Source of the DNA: Viridothelium virens
Taxonomy: Eukaryota; Ascomycota; Dothideomycetes; Trypetheliales; Trypetheliaceae
Assembly (NCBI GenBank): GCA_010094025.1
Contig: ML991819.1
Location: forward strand, 124,001-188,000
Reading direction: 5' to 3'
DNA: 64,000 bases
The notes beneath the pieces are model-generated. The model did no database searches. It had not been told where the DNA came from and worked only from the letters and a program-made list of their open reading frames with translations. Positions 43,673-56,000 of the stretch are shown here, piece after piece (position 1 is the stretch's first letter; each line of letters begins with the position of its first letter). A program made the translations under genes and the position numbers.

Positions 43673-45226
43673 TCAGCCTGCAGCTTTCTTTCTTACCCTC
43701 GGGGTTGGCGTCCAGGCGTTGCTAGTCTCCCCTTTCTTCCTTTCCCCACCGAATAACCCTTCTCGCTTGGGCGTCCCTACAGTCCTGAGCAACCGCTCAC
43801 CCGCCGGTGTCAGTGCACCTTGCGCGCGGCCCTTGACGCCCGCCGCACTCGCAAACCTTGGTGTTGCACCCGGCATCAGTCCACCGGGCGTCTTCCCACC
43901 CAGCACCTCTGCAAGTCTGCCTCCCATCCCCGCACTCCGCTTCTGCGCGTTCTGCTTTTCCACAATCCGATGGTGTAGGTCCTCTCGCTTCGACGTCGTG
44001 TGAATGGTAAACGGATTCTTACCTTCCTCCTTCTCTCCGCCATGCAGCTTCCTCAGCAACTCCAGCCCTCCCTCCTCCTCCTCCTCCTCCTCCTCCTGCT
44101 CCTCCCCTTCCCCTCCTCCCTTCTTCGACTCCTCCCTCAGTGCCACCTCCCCTCGCGCAACACGTAGTTCCGCCTCCGTCGGCTCCGCATCCACAAACGC
44201 CCACCCTGCCACCCGCGGCGTCTCCGCTCCCGAATACCCAGCCTCGGAATCGGTCGCATCGCGGGGCCGTCCGCGGATGGCGTCGTCGATGGCGGAGAGA
44301 CTGGGCGAGGGCGGCACTGTCTCCTGGTTGGGATCGACGGGAGCCGCGAACCGGGTTGAGGCGTGCGAGACGGATTTCGGAGGCGCGTTAGAGGCGGCGG
44401 CGGCCGTCTCGGCGCGTGATGGGATGGAGGAGGGTAGGTCGGCGGGGATGAACATGAGGCCGTTGCGGGGAGCGGAGGGCCGGTGAAGAGGCATGGCTGG
44501 GCGGGAGGCACGGGTGGTGAGCGCCGTTGCACTGGAGGCGGAAGGGTGATCATCGATTGCATGCATGTTTCTGTTCTCCCGATCATGATTTGTGCGTTCG
44601 CGTCTCGTATCTTCTAGGAGCTTTGCGTCGCGATTGCGCCAAGCTATTTGACGCGCGGTGGGGATTTGGTTGCCATTGTAGAGCCAAGAATATTTCTCTG
44701 CGCGTTTGGTGTTCTGCTTGTCGAGACTTGTGTTGAAGGACTCGTTGTCTTCGGAAGTGTACTTGGCTTGAAACGCTGTGAGAGAAAGGCTTAGGTCTAC
44801 CTTAGGTTTTTGATCTTCTTCTCTTGAAGCATCTGTCCCTGCGACGGAGACAGGCGTATCCCCTTCCCAGTTTCTTGGTGTTCTGAAGGTTGCTCCTCTG
44901 TCGGTAGATGGAGTCATGCTAGTGCCTCGTCTGCCTTTTTGGCCATCCCGTCGTGGAGTCATGGCCTCTCTCATTCTCATGCCTGCATCATTTATCCACT
45001 CCCGGTCCTTAGACTCCAGAGCGTCTAGATATTCCTCCTGCGCTTCAGTCTCAAGCAACCCTGGGAAGAAGTCTCGTGCTATGATGTGAGAAAGTCCGCG
45101 CGTGTATTCGTCTTCCTCTAGGACTGTAGTTGGTCGCTTGATGCGCTTCGGTGGCGGAGGAGGGGGCATTAAAGCCGTGTCCAATGAGCGCTTGGCCACG
45201 GCCTGAGAGGGCTGAGTTGTAGTCAT
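43673..45226 (-). CDS. Ess2 / DGCR14 family nuclear protein (Bis1)
   Basis: Nuclear, splicing-associated protein of the ESS-2/DGCR14 family (spliceosome C-complex component in animals, Bis1 in fission yeast). Single exon, 517 aa. Family features: the N-terminal PPPPPPKRIKRPTTVLEEDE followed by YTRGLSHIIARDFFPGLLE; the SLTAFQAKYTSEDNESFN motif; and the AEKYSWLYNGNQ and AGWAFVDAEPTEAEL segments. A Glu run (EEQEEEEEEEEGG) is encoded by a CTC/GAG microsatellite. The C-terminal GVKGRAQGALTPAGERLLRT is also typical. Length and block order are normal. It is divergent from SET2 across 1.8 kb. Confidence 0.9.
   Translation of the reverse strand: MTTTQPSQAVAKRSLDTALMPPPPPPKRIKRPTTVLEEDEYTRGLSHIIARDFFPGLLETEAQEEYLDALESKDREWINDAGMRMREAMTPRRDGQKGRRGTSMTPSTDRGATFRTPRNWEGDTPVSVAGTDASREEDQKPKVDLSLSLTAFQAKYTSEDNESFNTSLDKQNTKRAEKYSWLYNGNQIPTARQIAWRNRDAKLLEDTRRERTNHDRENRNMHAIDDHPSASSATALTTRASRPAMPLHRPSAPRNGLMFIPADLPSSIPSRAETAAAASNAPPKSVSHASTRFAAPVDPNQETVPPSPSLSAIDDAIRGRPRDATDSEAGYSGAETPRVAGWAFVDAEPTEAELRVARGEVALREESKKGGGEGEEQEEEEEEEEGGLELLRKLHGGEKEEGKNPFTIHTTSKREDLHHRIVEKQNAQKRSAGMGGRLAEVLGGKTPGGLMPGATPRFASAAGVKGRAQGALTPAGERLLRTVGTPKREGLFGGERKKGETSNAWTPTPRVRKKAAG
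44064..44112. repeat. CTC/GAG trinucleotide microsatellite in ess2
   Basis: A run of CTC units on the + strand (GAG on the coding strand) encodes the poly-Glu tract of the Ess2-like protein. Length polymorphism is likely. Confidence 0.8.
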
Positions 45227-46997
45227 GGCCTTGGATATGAAGGGAGCCCCTCAAGATACCGGCATCATTTGAAGCAAAGTCGTTAGCGACAAAGGAGGGG
45301 AATATGCCTTCACCTCAATGATCATCATGAGCGTGGAGGCTGCGGTATAAAATTTTGCCAGGCGGTGAGAAGAACATGGTACCCGCAACCTGTTCTATAG
45401 AGTACCCTAAGGTACGTGACGTGGGTACCTACGAGTGACTTAGTGGTCAATAGTCACACCAAGGTAGTCGGCGCGAATGTCTTCCAAGCCCATGTATGCT
45501 TGTCTTTTGCCTACATGGTTGCTCTAATTGTGGCTATCAGAAGACCTGCGAGGACATATACAGCGTTCGGTTGTGTTGGCAGTAAACTTCGGCTGCTTTC
45601 TGCCCGGCGGTGAGAGACTCGGGTAAGAAGTAAGGTATCTGCTCTACCACGACTCGACTCACGCGGGGCACAAAAGCCGGGTGGATTAAGTTCTCACAAA
45701 TGGCGTGCAGAGTTCGTAATCTACATGTAGTCTAGTTTGATACTTTGATTGCATCGCTCTCCGAAGCTCGAAATCGTGTGAGTTAATCCGCTGTTTGTGG
45801 TTTGGCAAAGTTGATAAACTCCCTCTGCTTCTTTCAGCGAACATACCCTAATCCTTTCCGGTGACAGACTCGTGTAAAGAAAGTACCTACTGGCAATTCT
45901 CCAGCACTGCACCTGAAAAGCTCGCGGACAGCTCATTGGTCTTTCAAGCAAGATGAAAGAGTTTCTATCAGTCCAGTCCAAACCCTTCGTTGGGCATTCA
46001 CTAATTCTCCACGATCTTCCGAGGCCCAGCATAGAGTGACATCCAGCAAGGAAATCCAACGAAAAATGAATACACACTCCAACGCGTTCGAATTAGCAAA
46101 TTTCCGAAACCTGAAAGTGCTTGCAGTGGGATCGCAGAATTTCAGAACATATTGCTTGTTCCGGCGGGCTTCGACCGGCGGACTTGTAGAGTACCAGCGA
46201 AAGGAAAGCTGGGCATTTCTATTACGACTTTTGCAAGCAACTTGGCTTCTTGTTGATCGAGAAATAGGTCGATTCTTATTCACTCGCTTGAGTCTCATCA
46301 ACCTTGGACATTGCCATCGTTAGTGATGTGGTGGACTACTCGGTATATTATCGAGGCAAGGAGCGATGGCGGTCGGTGGTCGGAAAGATTAGCCGAGAGC
46401 GCAATTGGAGTCTTCAGCGGGCTCCCATGACACTGCACTCTCATGCTCTTTGCACCTTTTTACGCCTGCTCAGTCGGGCGCCGTTTGTCGTTTCTCGTTG
46501 GCAAGGAATTCAGCTACTGGGAGTCAGTACGGCGGTGATTGATATCCGTGGGCAAAATGCTTGAGCGCTGATCGTTGGTACCGAAGTAATCACCACTGTG
46601 TTTCTCTAATAGATCCCTACCCTCCCTCTACGACTTTTTTTCTTCTTTTGAAACTGTGTCCAACGCTACGATCCTATCTATTTGCATGCGCACGAGGTTT
46701 CGCATCCTAGTCTCCACATACGCCTCCCGTGAACACCTCGCCTCTAACCTATCACCGCCACCGACCTACCAGATTGTCACCCACGTCCTCCAAGCCCGGC
46801 TAAAGCGTTGAAGGCGTTCATGCGCCAACATCGAGGGTGGATTCCGCAGACTGCAGATGCTAGAGAAGTGTGTCTTATTGTGTAGACGACCTCAGCTGCG
46901 GTGACCCGGGCTAAAACCCCAGTGCGAGAAAAAAGTGGTGTTGCTCCTGCTCACTCTACCACTGATTCACCACAACTCCTAACCTCCACACCGCATT
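45227..46997. other. Intergenic 1.8 kb between divergent ess2 and SET2
   Basis: No gene supported; the frames present are short. GGTAC-rich motifs occur at 45379-45430. The SET2-proximal 350 bp are pyrimidine-rich and likely contain a long 5' leader. Confidence 0.45.
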
Positions 46998-49900
46998 ATG
47001 TCCGACGACGAGAAAGACGGAAAGTCCGAAGGTCTCGAGACAGAGGTCCAAGAGATGCATATTAAGGTGGAAAGTCCATTAGGGCGAGATGCGTCGGACA
47101 ATCAAGAAGGGTCAGACACAGTCAATAGGGAGCCTAGCACGGCAGAGGGCTCTCCGGTCAAGCACGAGACGGTGTCACGGTCACATTCACACACTCCGAT
47201 GAAGTCTCAGAGCTCAGCACAGTCACCTCATCTCAAGTCAGATAGTGAAGAGACAATCGGCGGCGAAATTACGGTGAAGGTTGAGCCAGGGCAAGTGCCG
47301 AAACTGGCCCGTAAATCCTCTCAGAAGGTCATGCAGCGGCCAGCTCAATTATTTCTTGATCATGAAGACAGGACCGAAGAAGCCAGAACGACGTTTGACA
47401 TTCTCGATGAGTGCACATATGCTAACAAGTACATCGGCACTACCGATCATGCTTTGGAGTGCGAGTGTCAAGAGGAGTGGGGTATGTCTCTTCGCATGCC
47501 ACCCATAGATCTTGCACAGCTTTTCAGACGTTGACACTGTATACAGATGCAGCTTCGGCTACTAATTATGCTTGCGGAGAGGACTCTGACTGTATTAACC
47601 GCGCGACCAAGATGGAGTGCATCGGAGATTGCGGGTGTGGCACGCTCTGCCAAAACCAACGCTTCCAACAACGCCAGTATGCAACTGTCGCGGTCATCAA
47701 AACGGAAAAGAAAGGCTATGGGCTTCGAGCAGAAAAAGACCTCCGGCCTAATGATTTCATCTTCGAATACATTGGTGAGGTCATCACGGAAGCTACCTTT
47801 CGTCGCCGCATGCCCCAATACTCAGATGCCGGCATCAAGCACTTTTATTTCATGTCCCTCAGTAAGGGCGAATTCATCGATGCGACCAAGAAGGGCAATC
47901 TCGGTCGGTTCTGCAATCATTCCTGCAACCCGAACTGTTACGTGGACAAGTGGGTGGTCGGTGATCGGCTCCGCATGGGAATTTTTGCCGAGCGGAAAAT
48001 CAAGGCTGGCGAAGAACTCGTCTTCAACTACAATGTCGACCGATACGGCGCCGATGCACAGCCTTGCTATTGCGGCGAGCCAAACTGTACCGGGTTCATC
48101 GGAGGCAAGACGCAAACCGGCCGCGCTACCAAATTATCCAACGCCGTCATCGAAGCGCTTGGCATCGACGACGGAGATGGATGGGACACCGCCGTGGCCA
48201 AGAAACCACGAAAGAAGAAGGCTGGCGAAGAGGACGAGGAGTATGTCAACAATGTCCAACCGAGGGCTCTCGATGAGGATGCCGTTACCAAGGTCATGGC
48301 CAGCCTGATGCAATGCAAGGAGAAATGGATCGCCGTTAAGCTTCTCGGTCGTTTGCAACGTGCGGATAGCGAAAAGGTTAGAAACCGAGTCGTTAAAATG
48401 CACGGCTATCGCATTCTCAAGACCACTCTGTCGACGTGGCAAGACGATGCCAATGTCCTGCTACAAGTCTTTGACATCCTCGATACTCTACCCCGCTTGA
48501 CTCGCAACAAGATCCAAGATTCAAAGATTGAAGAGACCGTTCAGGAGCTGGCATCTAGAGAACAGGAAGGTTTTGCGCAAGTCAGAGAACGAGCAAAATC
48601 TCTGCTGAACGTCTGGAGCAAACTCGAAGTCGGTTATCGAATTCCCCGGATGAAACGGGACGCCAATACAAACAAAGATGAGAGACGTCCCGATCGAGCT
48701 GAACGGCGCACCTCCATGAGAGACCGGTCAAAATCGCGCACGCGATCACCGTCTCTGGAAGCCCCCAAAGGCCCATCTGCAGCTCCGAGTGGTCCACGCG
48801 GAGCAGTGCCTCAACGAGCTCCCGGCTTCTTTGGTGGTCCACCTCGGGCTCCAGCTTTCCGGCGTGGGCCACCACCGTTACCTGCTGGTTGGACCGAGAC
48901 CAGGGACGAAAAGGGGAGAACATACTTTTACACTGTGGATGGTAACAAGACTCAGTGGCAACGTCCGACAGCGCCGGCTACGCTACCACCGCCGCCACCC
49001 CCACCTCCAGCCGCTGTTGACCCGAACAAGCAGTTGAACGACATTATCAATTCAATAGTCAATCAGCGCGAGTCAAAGCCGCAGACGCCTATGTCCGTCA
49101 CGCCGAAGCCTACTGATGAGACGCCGAAGAAGAATAGCCATGGCAAGACGGAGAAGTGGCGGGCTCTACCCGAAGAGAAGCAGAAGAAAATCTACGCGAA
49201 CACCGTGAGCACATTTCGGAGCTTCTTTCGGGCTGATAGCTAACGGACTCTCTATAGCTTGCTCCCCACATTCAACAGGTCATGAACAAATACAAAGGCA
49301 AACTGCCAAAAGAAGACTTGAAACGTCTTGCTAAGGAGGTGAGTACCTCTTTCTTCAGCGCTCCTACGCCCGACAGCTCTGACAACAAGGCCTTAGGTGA
49401 CAAACACGATGGTCAACTCGGATTACAAACACAGCAGAGTGCAAGATCCGACGGATCTCTCATCCGACCGAGTACCCAAGATCAGAGAGTACGTCAAAAA
49501 GTTTTTTGCCAAGGCACATCACAAACTACGGGACCGCCAGAAGGAGAAAGGCAAGGAGAAGAAAGCGAACGGCGAGCATGCTCAGGATGCTATCAACACG
49601 CCCACGAAGGAGGCCCAAGCTGAGAGAAATATTGACGGCGAGGATATGGAAATCTCTGATCCCGAGCCCGATCCCGACGATGAGAAGACTACGCCTGTCG
49701 ATACGCCACCCACTCAAGAGCCAAGTCCTAACGAACTGAAGCGGAAATTAGAAGAAGCCAATGGAGCTCTGGTGGCAGAAGATGGCTCTTCCAGTCCAAG
49801 CAAGCGGGTCAAGTCAGAGACGCTCAACGGCCCACCAGCTCCACCGCCTCCTCCCCCACCGACGGAACCTCCTCCAGACATGGACGAGGACGAGGACGAG

Positions 49901-50218
49901 GATATGATGGAAGCAAATACGCTCTCCGGTGAAGAGGCAGTGGACCCTTTTCGTTCTGGGGATTTGGAGGCTATCGTTGCAGCGCCAGTGAACGGGTTGA
50001 AAGCGAAGTCGAACCAGTTAAGCACAACCAATGGCTTGGAAACGTCATATATGGATGGCGCCAGAGACACTCCGACACAGCTGGCAACTCCTCCAAATTG
50101 GCCATCAAGCGAGAATGCGATTGTCAAACAGCAGGACGCGACGAAGTATGAGGGAATGGATCCGCAGAGACTGCAGCAGTTGGAGACGGATGCGACCGGT
50201 GCAAATAGCGAAGCCTGA
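46998..50218 (+). CDS. set2: Histone H3 lysine-36 methyltransferase Set2
   Basis: Methylates H3K36 during elongation while bound to phosphorylated RNA polymerase II. Four exons (46998-47481, 47547-49204, 49258-49338, 49397-50218) give 1014 aa. Domains: AWS zinc cluster about 155-205 ([10 protein letters not shown] to [12 protein letters not shown]); SET about 206-328 with [36 protein letters not shown] (Asn285 of the SAM pocket) and [10 protein letters not shown]; post-[16 protein letters not shown]; a central helical region; WW domain about 605-635 ([20 protein letters not shown]); and the SRI polymerase-binding domain about 697-785, split by the last two introns ([17 protein letters not shown], then [16 protein letters not shown]). 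The C-terminal 200 residues are acidic/Pro-rich. All catalytic motifs are intact. Confidence 0.95.
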
Positions 50219-50992
50219 GCGTTGGAAAGGATAGCAGTTGGTGACAGTCAGGACGATGGCGAAGGCGATGCTGATACCCACATGACCCCTCCCCGATGAT
50301 CTATTTAATCCCTCGATTTTTTTTTTTTTTTTTTCCTATTGTGATTTAGCTGCATTGCATAGATCTCCCGGAGAATTGTCAAGGAAAGAAGAGGTGTCTC
50401 GGAGGGGCATTCGGCACTAAAGCGCCATTGGGCGAATCAATTTCATTACAGCATAATGATGCGAAACTGTTCCGGACTTAGGACATGGGCGGCGCGTCGA
50501 AGAGAGCTGAGAGTGTACGATAAGACATCGGCCATGATATGGAATTCTGCTGAGCGTGCAATTGAGAGCATGTTAGTAAATTCCAGCAGTACCTACTACG
50601 TAGAGGAGGTAGTGGAGTGGACTCTCAATTTCGTAACCGCGAATTCGGATGGACATTCCCTATAGAGATCAGCACGATGACCGTTGCCAAGCCAGGCAAG
50701 ACTCCGCCGTGCCCGCCACCAGATGAGAGGTCCTGAAGGTGTTTGGAACTCCCTCCTCAAACTTCCGCTTCATTCTCCCCTCTGCTCCCCCAAAGTCGCC
50801 TTTCACAACCCTTCTCCTCACCAAAACAGCCCACTCGTCATCCACTGCAGCTTTTGAGTGCCATCGAGCCACGCACCCACGGTTGGATAGGGAATTCGGC
50901 CAGGCACGAAGTGGTACCCCTCACCTGTGACGAGGTTCCCCAGCAGCCGGTGACTGTTTTCCTCCTAATCAGACCTGCCCACATTCACGGCC
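50219..50992. other. Intergenic between SET2 and GABA transaminase
   Basis: Has a 16-nt T run near 50320-50336, probably at the SET2 3' end, and a CT/CA-rich leader from 50740. No gene supported. Confidence 0.45.
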
Positions 50993-52594
50993 ATGGCTGC
51001 TTCCTTGAGCATGGCCACCTTCACCAGGCTCAATTCTCGACTTGCTCCTGCCTCTCTCCTCACCCGATCCGTCAGCTCACGACAACTCCTGCGACCCTCA
51101 CCCTCAATCCGAACCTACGCCACCCAGCCCAACCGTACAATGGCGTCCGCCGCCGCCGCTGTTCAGCAGTCTGCTGCCTCTACCGACTTCATTGAGCAGC
51201 CCTTCTTCCCAAATGAGCCTACTGGTCCAATGATCAAGACAGAGATCCCCGGACCCCAGAGCAAGGCGGCGATCCAGCAGCTGGACAAGGTATTCGACAC
51301 GAGGAGCTTGAATATGATGGCCAATTACCAACACAGCATTGGCAATTACATTGCTGATCTCGATGGAAACGTGCTCTTAGATGTGTACGCGCAGATTGCT
51401 TCCATCCCAGTCGGCTACAGCAACCCGTCACTTATGCTCGCCGCCACCTCTCCAGAGATGGCCAGCGCCATCATTAACCGTCCAGCCCTGGGCAACTTCC
51501 CTCAGCATGACTGGGCGTCAATCCTCGAGACTGGTATTCTCAAGGTTGCTCCAAAGGGACTCGATCAAGTCTTTACAGGGACCACAGGCTCCGATGCGAA
51601 CGAGCTTGCCTATAAAGCCGCCTTCATGTGGAAACGTCGCATGGAGCGCGGAGGCGACCCTAATGCCGAATTCACTCCCGATGAAATCTCCTCCTCGATG
51701 AACAATCATTCGCCTGGCTCTCCTGCTCTCAGTATCCTCAGCTTCAAAACTGGCTTCCACGGACGTCTCTTCGGTTCCCTTAGTACTACCCGGAGCAAAC
51801 CAATCCACAAACTCGATATTCCTGCCTTTGACTGGCCTCAGGCCTCTTTCCCTCACCTCCAATATCCTCTCTCCGAACACGTTGAGGAAAACGCGCGCGA
51901 AGAACAGCGCTGCCTCGACGAAACTGAGCGCCTCATCACAACCTGGCACTTGCCCCCAGCCGCCCTCATAATCGAACCCATCCAGTCCGAGGGTGGTGAC
52001 AACCACGCCTCTCCCTCCTTCTTCAAAGGCCTCCGCGAGCTCTCCCGCAAGCATAACATCCTCATGATTGTCGACGAAGTCCAGACCGGCGTGGGTGCAA
52101 CAGGTAAATTCTGGGCACACGAGCACTGGAACTTATCCGACCCGCCAGACATGGTCACCTTCAGCAAGAAGGCACAGACGGCAGGCTACTACTTCGGCAA
52201 CCCAGATCTACGACCCAACAAGCCATACCGCCAGTTCAACACCTGGATGGGGGATCCCGCCCGGGCCATCCTCTTCCGGAGCATCATCCACGAGATCGAG
52301 CGCCTCGACCTTGTGGAGAATACGCGGCGGACCGGCGAATATCTCTACGAAGGACTCGAGCGGCTGAGTAGCCAATTCCCCGGAGAGATTGAGAATTTGA
52401 GAGGACGTGGTCAAGGCACATTCATTGCCTGGGATAGCCCACGCCGGGATGAGGTCTTGAGGCGGGCGAAAGGCGTCGGGGTCAATATTGGTGGGAGTGG
52501 TGAAAGGGCGGTAAGGCTGAGGCCGATGTTGATCTTCCAAAGGCACCATGCAGATATTCTCTTGGATGGCATGCAGAAAATTTTCAAGTCATGA
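50993..52594 (+). CDS. gatA: 4-aminobutyrate (GABA) aminotransferase
   Basis: PLP enzyme converting GABA and 2-oxoglutarate to succinate semialdehyde and glutamate, giving growth on GABA and feeding the GABA shunt. Single exon, 533 aa. Residues 1-45 (MAASLSMATFTRLNSRLAPA and following, Arg/Ser/Leu-rich, no acids) look like a mitochondrial presequence; a second Met at 50 (MASAAAAVQQ) could give a cytosolic form. Class III transaminase blocks: FTGTTGSDANELAYKAAFMW, SFKTGFHGRLFGSLSTT, PAALIIEPIQSEGGDNHASP, ILMIVDEVQTGVGATGKFWA (Asp contacts the PLP ring nitrogen), MVTFSKKAQTAGYYF with the PLP Lys at about 392, and NTWMGDPARAILF. Complete and of normal length. Confidence 0.95.
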   Translation: MAASLSMATFTRLNSRLAPASLLTRSVSSRQLLRPSPSIRTYATQPNRTMASAAAAVQQSAASTDFIEQPFFPNEPTGPMIKTEIPGPQSKAAIQQLDKVFDTRSLNMMANYQHSIGNYIADLDGNVLLDVYAQIASIPVGYSNPSLMLAATSPEMASAIINRPALGNFPQHDWASILETGILKVAPKGLDQVFTGTTGSDANELAYKAAFMWKRRMERGGDPNAEFTPDEISSSMNNHSPGSPALSILSFKTGFHGRLFGSLSTTRSKPIHKLDIPAFDWPQASFPHLQYPLSEHVEENAREEQRCLDETERLITTWHLPPAALIIEPIQSEGGDNHASPSFFKGLRELSRKHNILMIVDEVQTGVGATGKFWAHEHWNLSDPPDMVTFSKKAQTAGYYFGNPDLRPNKPYRQFNTWMGDPARAILFRSIIHEIERLDLVENTRRTGEYLYEGLERLSSQFPGEIENLRGRGQGTFIAWDSPRRDEVLRRAKGVGVNIGGSGERAVRLRPMLIFQRHHADILLDGMQKIFKS

Positions 52595-53048
52595 GGGTTG
52601 GCAATGCGGACCCCTTTGTACTAATGTCGAGGCCGTGTGGATGCCCACCTCCCTCATTGTTTCTACATCAAACGGCGCACAACTCGAAAATCATCTTGTT
52701 CCGAAGTCCTATTTCGCAATATGGGCTTGATACAACTATTTGAGCCGGCACCCTCCATGGAAGTGGTGTGACTCAACCAAACGGTCGGAAGGGCTTACCT
52801 CAGTGGAGGGCTCTTTTGCCATTCGATTTGCTAAGGTTCCATGAGTGTGGCTTTGTATTTCTTGTATTTGATTTATCGAGCGGATCAAGAAATATATGGT
52901 TGTTCAGTTCCAGTGGGAATGTGTCTTCGGTAAGCCCCACTACTAATTCAGTAAACTTGAGCGTGCGCCACTGGTATAGCACTCAAGACTACCTCATGGC
53001 TACTCCGTAAGAATATCCTTCCCAGACTGGTTTCTGCTATTCTCTCTT
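52595..53048. other. Short convergent 3' intergenic region
   Basis: 454 bp between the stops of gatA (+) and FAR11 (-). It holds both 3' UTRs; nothing else is seen. Confidence 0.5.
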
Positions 53049-56000
53049 TCACCACCCGTCCATCTGAAGTCCACCCTCCCATCCTTGCTCAGCCGGTGCC
53101 TCTTCCACTCCGCCGACCTCACCTTCCCCTTCTGCACCCCACCCTCCCATTCTCGCCAACTCTCGTACGAAAAAGTCCTGTTCCCGCTCCAACACGTTCG
53201 GGTCCACACCCATCCGCTCTCCAAACTCCCTCACATTCCACCAATGCGTCAACGCCCGCAAGGCCTGCTCCAACGGCACGCTCTCCTCGACCTCCGCATC
53301 GACATCTCCACCCGCAAGCCAATCATCGCGCAGCTCCGGCCGGCAGTGTAAATATACCGCCGTGATGACCCGCATGTTCGTTTGCCGCCACTTCCGGCCG
53401 CAATACGGCACCTGGTTCTTGAACAGCTTGAGCGCGTAGAGGCGCAGCGTGGGCTGGGGTACCTTGAGCGCCTTGCGCAGGTACGTGCTCGACTTGTACT
53501 GCACGAGCATGAGGTTCCGGTGCGCCTTGCCCTTGCAGATCTTCTGCAGGACGCGGAGGTATGAGATGGTGCTGAAGAAGGACCGCCAGGAGAAGGTCGT
53601 GATGGGGACGGAGGGCAGGTCCGAGGTTGCGTAGCCGAGCTCGTCGACCTCGGGTGGAGCAGCCGGGTGGGTGGTGGGCGGTGCAGGGAGGAGAGTTGAG
53701 GAGGAAGGGGAAGCGCGGTGGAGAGGGATGGGTGGAGGGGCAGCGGAATCGGGGGAGGGAGGGAGGGATTGCGCCTGGACCGGGGAGTCGAGGCCGAGAT
53801 TCGAGGTGGCCCGGCAGAGGTAGAAGAAGCTAAGATCGTCGCGATCGCAGCGGTAGTTGACGACGCGCTCGAGCTCTTGGGACTGGAGAAGCTTCAGGAT
53901 GAGGGGTATGTAGTTGGAGTCGAGGAGGAGCTGGGTTAGATATTCGAACTTGAGGATGTGCGAGATCTTGAACCATTTCAGAAGCAAGATCAGGATGCCG
54001 GAGACCGCTTTCCCTTGTATCTCTCGAGTCCTGACATCGTCTATCTCACTGATGGTGCATCCTGTGACCTCAGGATAGATGCCATTTCCATTGCCGTTGA
54101 GCTCATGCTCGCCTATGCCATTAGCATTTTGTCCATCCTGAGCACCATTCTGGCCGCCATTTTGGGTGGTTGCCGCATTTAGAAGTGAAGTCACGTTGTG
54201 CAGAATAACCTTGAGTAAGACGATGACCACGGATTGCAAATGTGGAAGTGCGTTTTTCTAGAATTGCGTTAGAGAACAGGGTCACAGCTCGAAACTCTGC
54301 CAACTCACGTAGTAGTTTTCCACTGCGTCTAAACGCAAGCCCAAATTGAAATTGTGCAGACCCGAGCCTGCAGCCTCTTCTCTGGGCGAGGAGGTTTTCT
54401 GTTCACTAGTATCCCGAGCGTTGTCAGATTGAACGGGCGAAAGTTCTGGTGGCTTTCCGACGTGATCGCCCTCAGTACCTGTCCACCCTCGCTCATATTT
54501 CATGAAATTAACTCGTTCCTGCCAAAGCTGCTTCATAGCCCGTGTTGCTCGCATCCGCTTTGCAAAGAGTTCTGCTGCTTCTAGAATGGATGCTGGAATC
54601 TCATTGCCCACCCACTTCTTCCCAACGAGAGAGTCTTGAAGGACTGTGCTGCCTTTACCTCCCAGCTGATTTGCAGATTCATCAAGAGGAGGGTATAGGA
54701 ATGGAAACATTTGGTTGGTTTGGTAATTGTGTTTCTTCCCACCTTTGCCTCCGGGCCCGGCGGGAGAAGGTGGAGGCGATGGAGCCGGGGTAGCGATATG
54801 AACGGGTTGATGAAGAATAGAAGCTCCGTGAGCGCTGGTTGCCCCTGCACCGAGAATACCATTTGGTGCTATAGAGCCCTGGTCGTCCTTGACAGGGGGT
54901 AGGATGGAATTGCTATCGGGTTCAAGAGGGAACAAGGGCGGCGGGGGATTATAGGCAGGATACTTGGAGCTGATTTCTCTTCGGAAAAGATGGTAATCTA
55001 GAGGCGATGCCGTGATGAGCGGTCGACCATCATCATCAGCCGTTTCCTCGTCACTAGTTCTCAACTCCTTCTTAACCATCTCAACATCAGAAATGCCGCC
55101 AAATGAGACAAGAACAGTCTTCCAAGTCAGAAGCAAGATCTTTGTGGCTCTCGGTAAGGGCATGATCGCTGGCTCATCCCAACGAAGACGCGATAGAAGC
55201 TCAGTCCAAAATTCGAGTAGACTGGGTTCAAGCGATATTAATTCCATCTTTATCTGATGGTTTCCTTCATCTTTTTCCTCACATCTCGCAACCTCGAGAA
55301 TGACGTAGAAGATGGTGAGGGCGCACCAGAGTTCTCCATATTGAGGCACACGAGAGGTACCATCTTCCCGATCTGCTTCGTCGTAAGAGTAGGCTTGCAG
55401 ACATAGGGTTCTGAGTACAATGTATAGTGCTTCTAACCCTTTGTGACGTTGGAATAAGGAGACATTCCGTTTGACCCAGTCCATTTGAGACTCTGATCTC
55501 CTGAAGCGTTCTGGTAATGTCTCCGGGGTATTTTGGTCGTCCACGTGAGTTTCTTCTGGAGTTCCGGACTTGGGTAGAGGATAACCAGCAGTTTCGCCCC
55601 AAACACCGAGAATGAAGTAGGTCAGAACGTCTAGACATCGCCCCCGAGCTGAGATCTCATCGTCCAACAAAAGATCTACCTGTTTACTGACAAAGTCATG
55701 TCTCTGGTCCAAGCTAGCCGAGGTGAAATCCTTGTCTTCGGAACGGAAGTTCTCCCACTGCTGGGTAAAGACGGCCTGAATTCTCTGGAGCGCATCCCTT
55801 TCCTCCGCGTCATAGGAGAACCATTCATCGATCTCTTCGGGAAAGGTAGAAGCGTCCTGATAGACAAATGCATAAGGGGTTGGCTCTACCTTAGGAAGCT
55901 CGGTCACGAGCCTCCGGAGCTGTAGTAGTGAGAGAGAGTCGGTAGGGTTTCCAGTCTCATCTTGAGGTGGAGGAGCCGGTGGTGGAGGCTGCTGCGGAGC

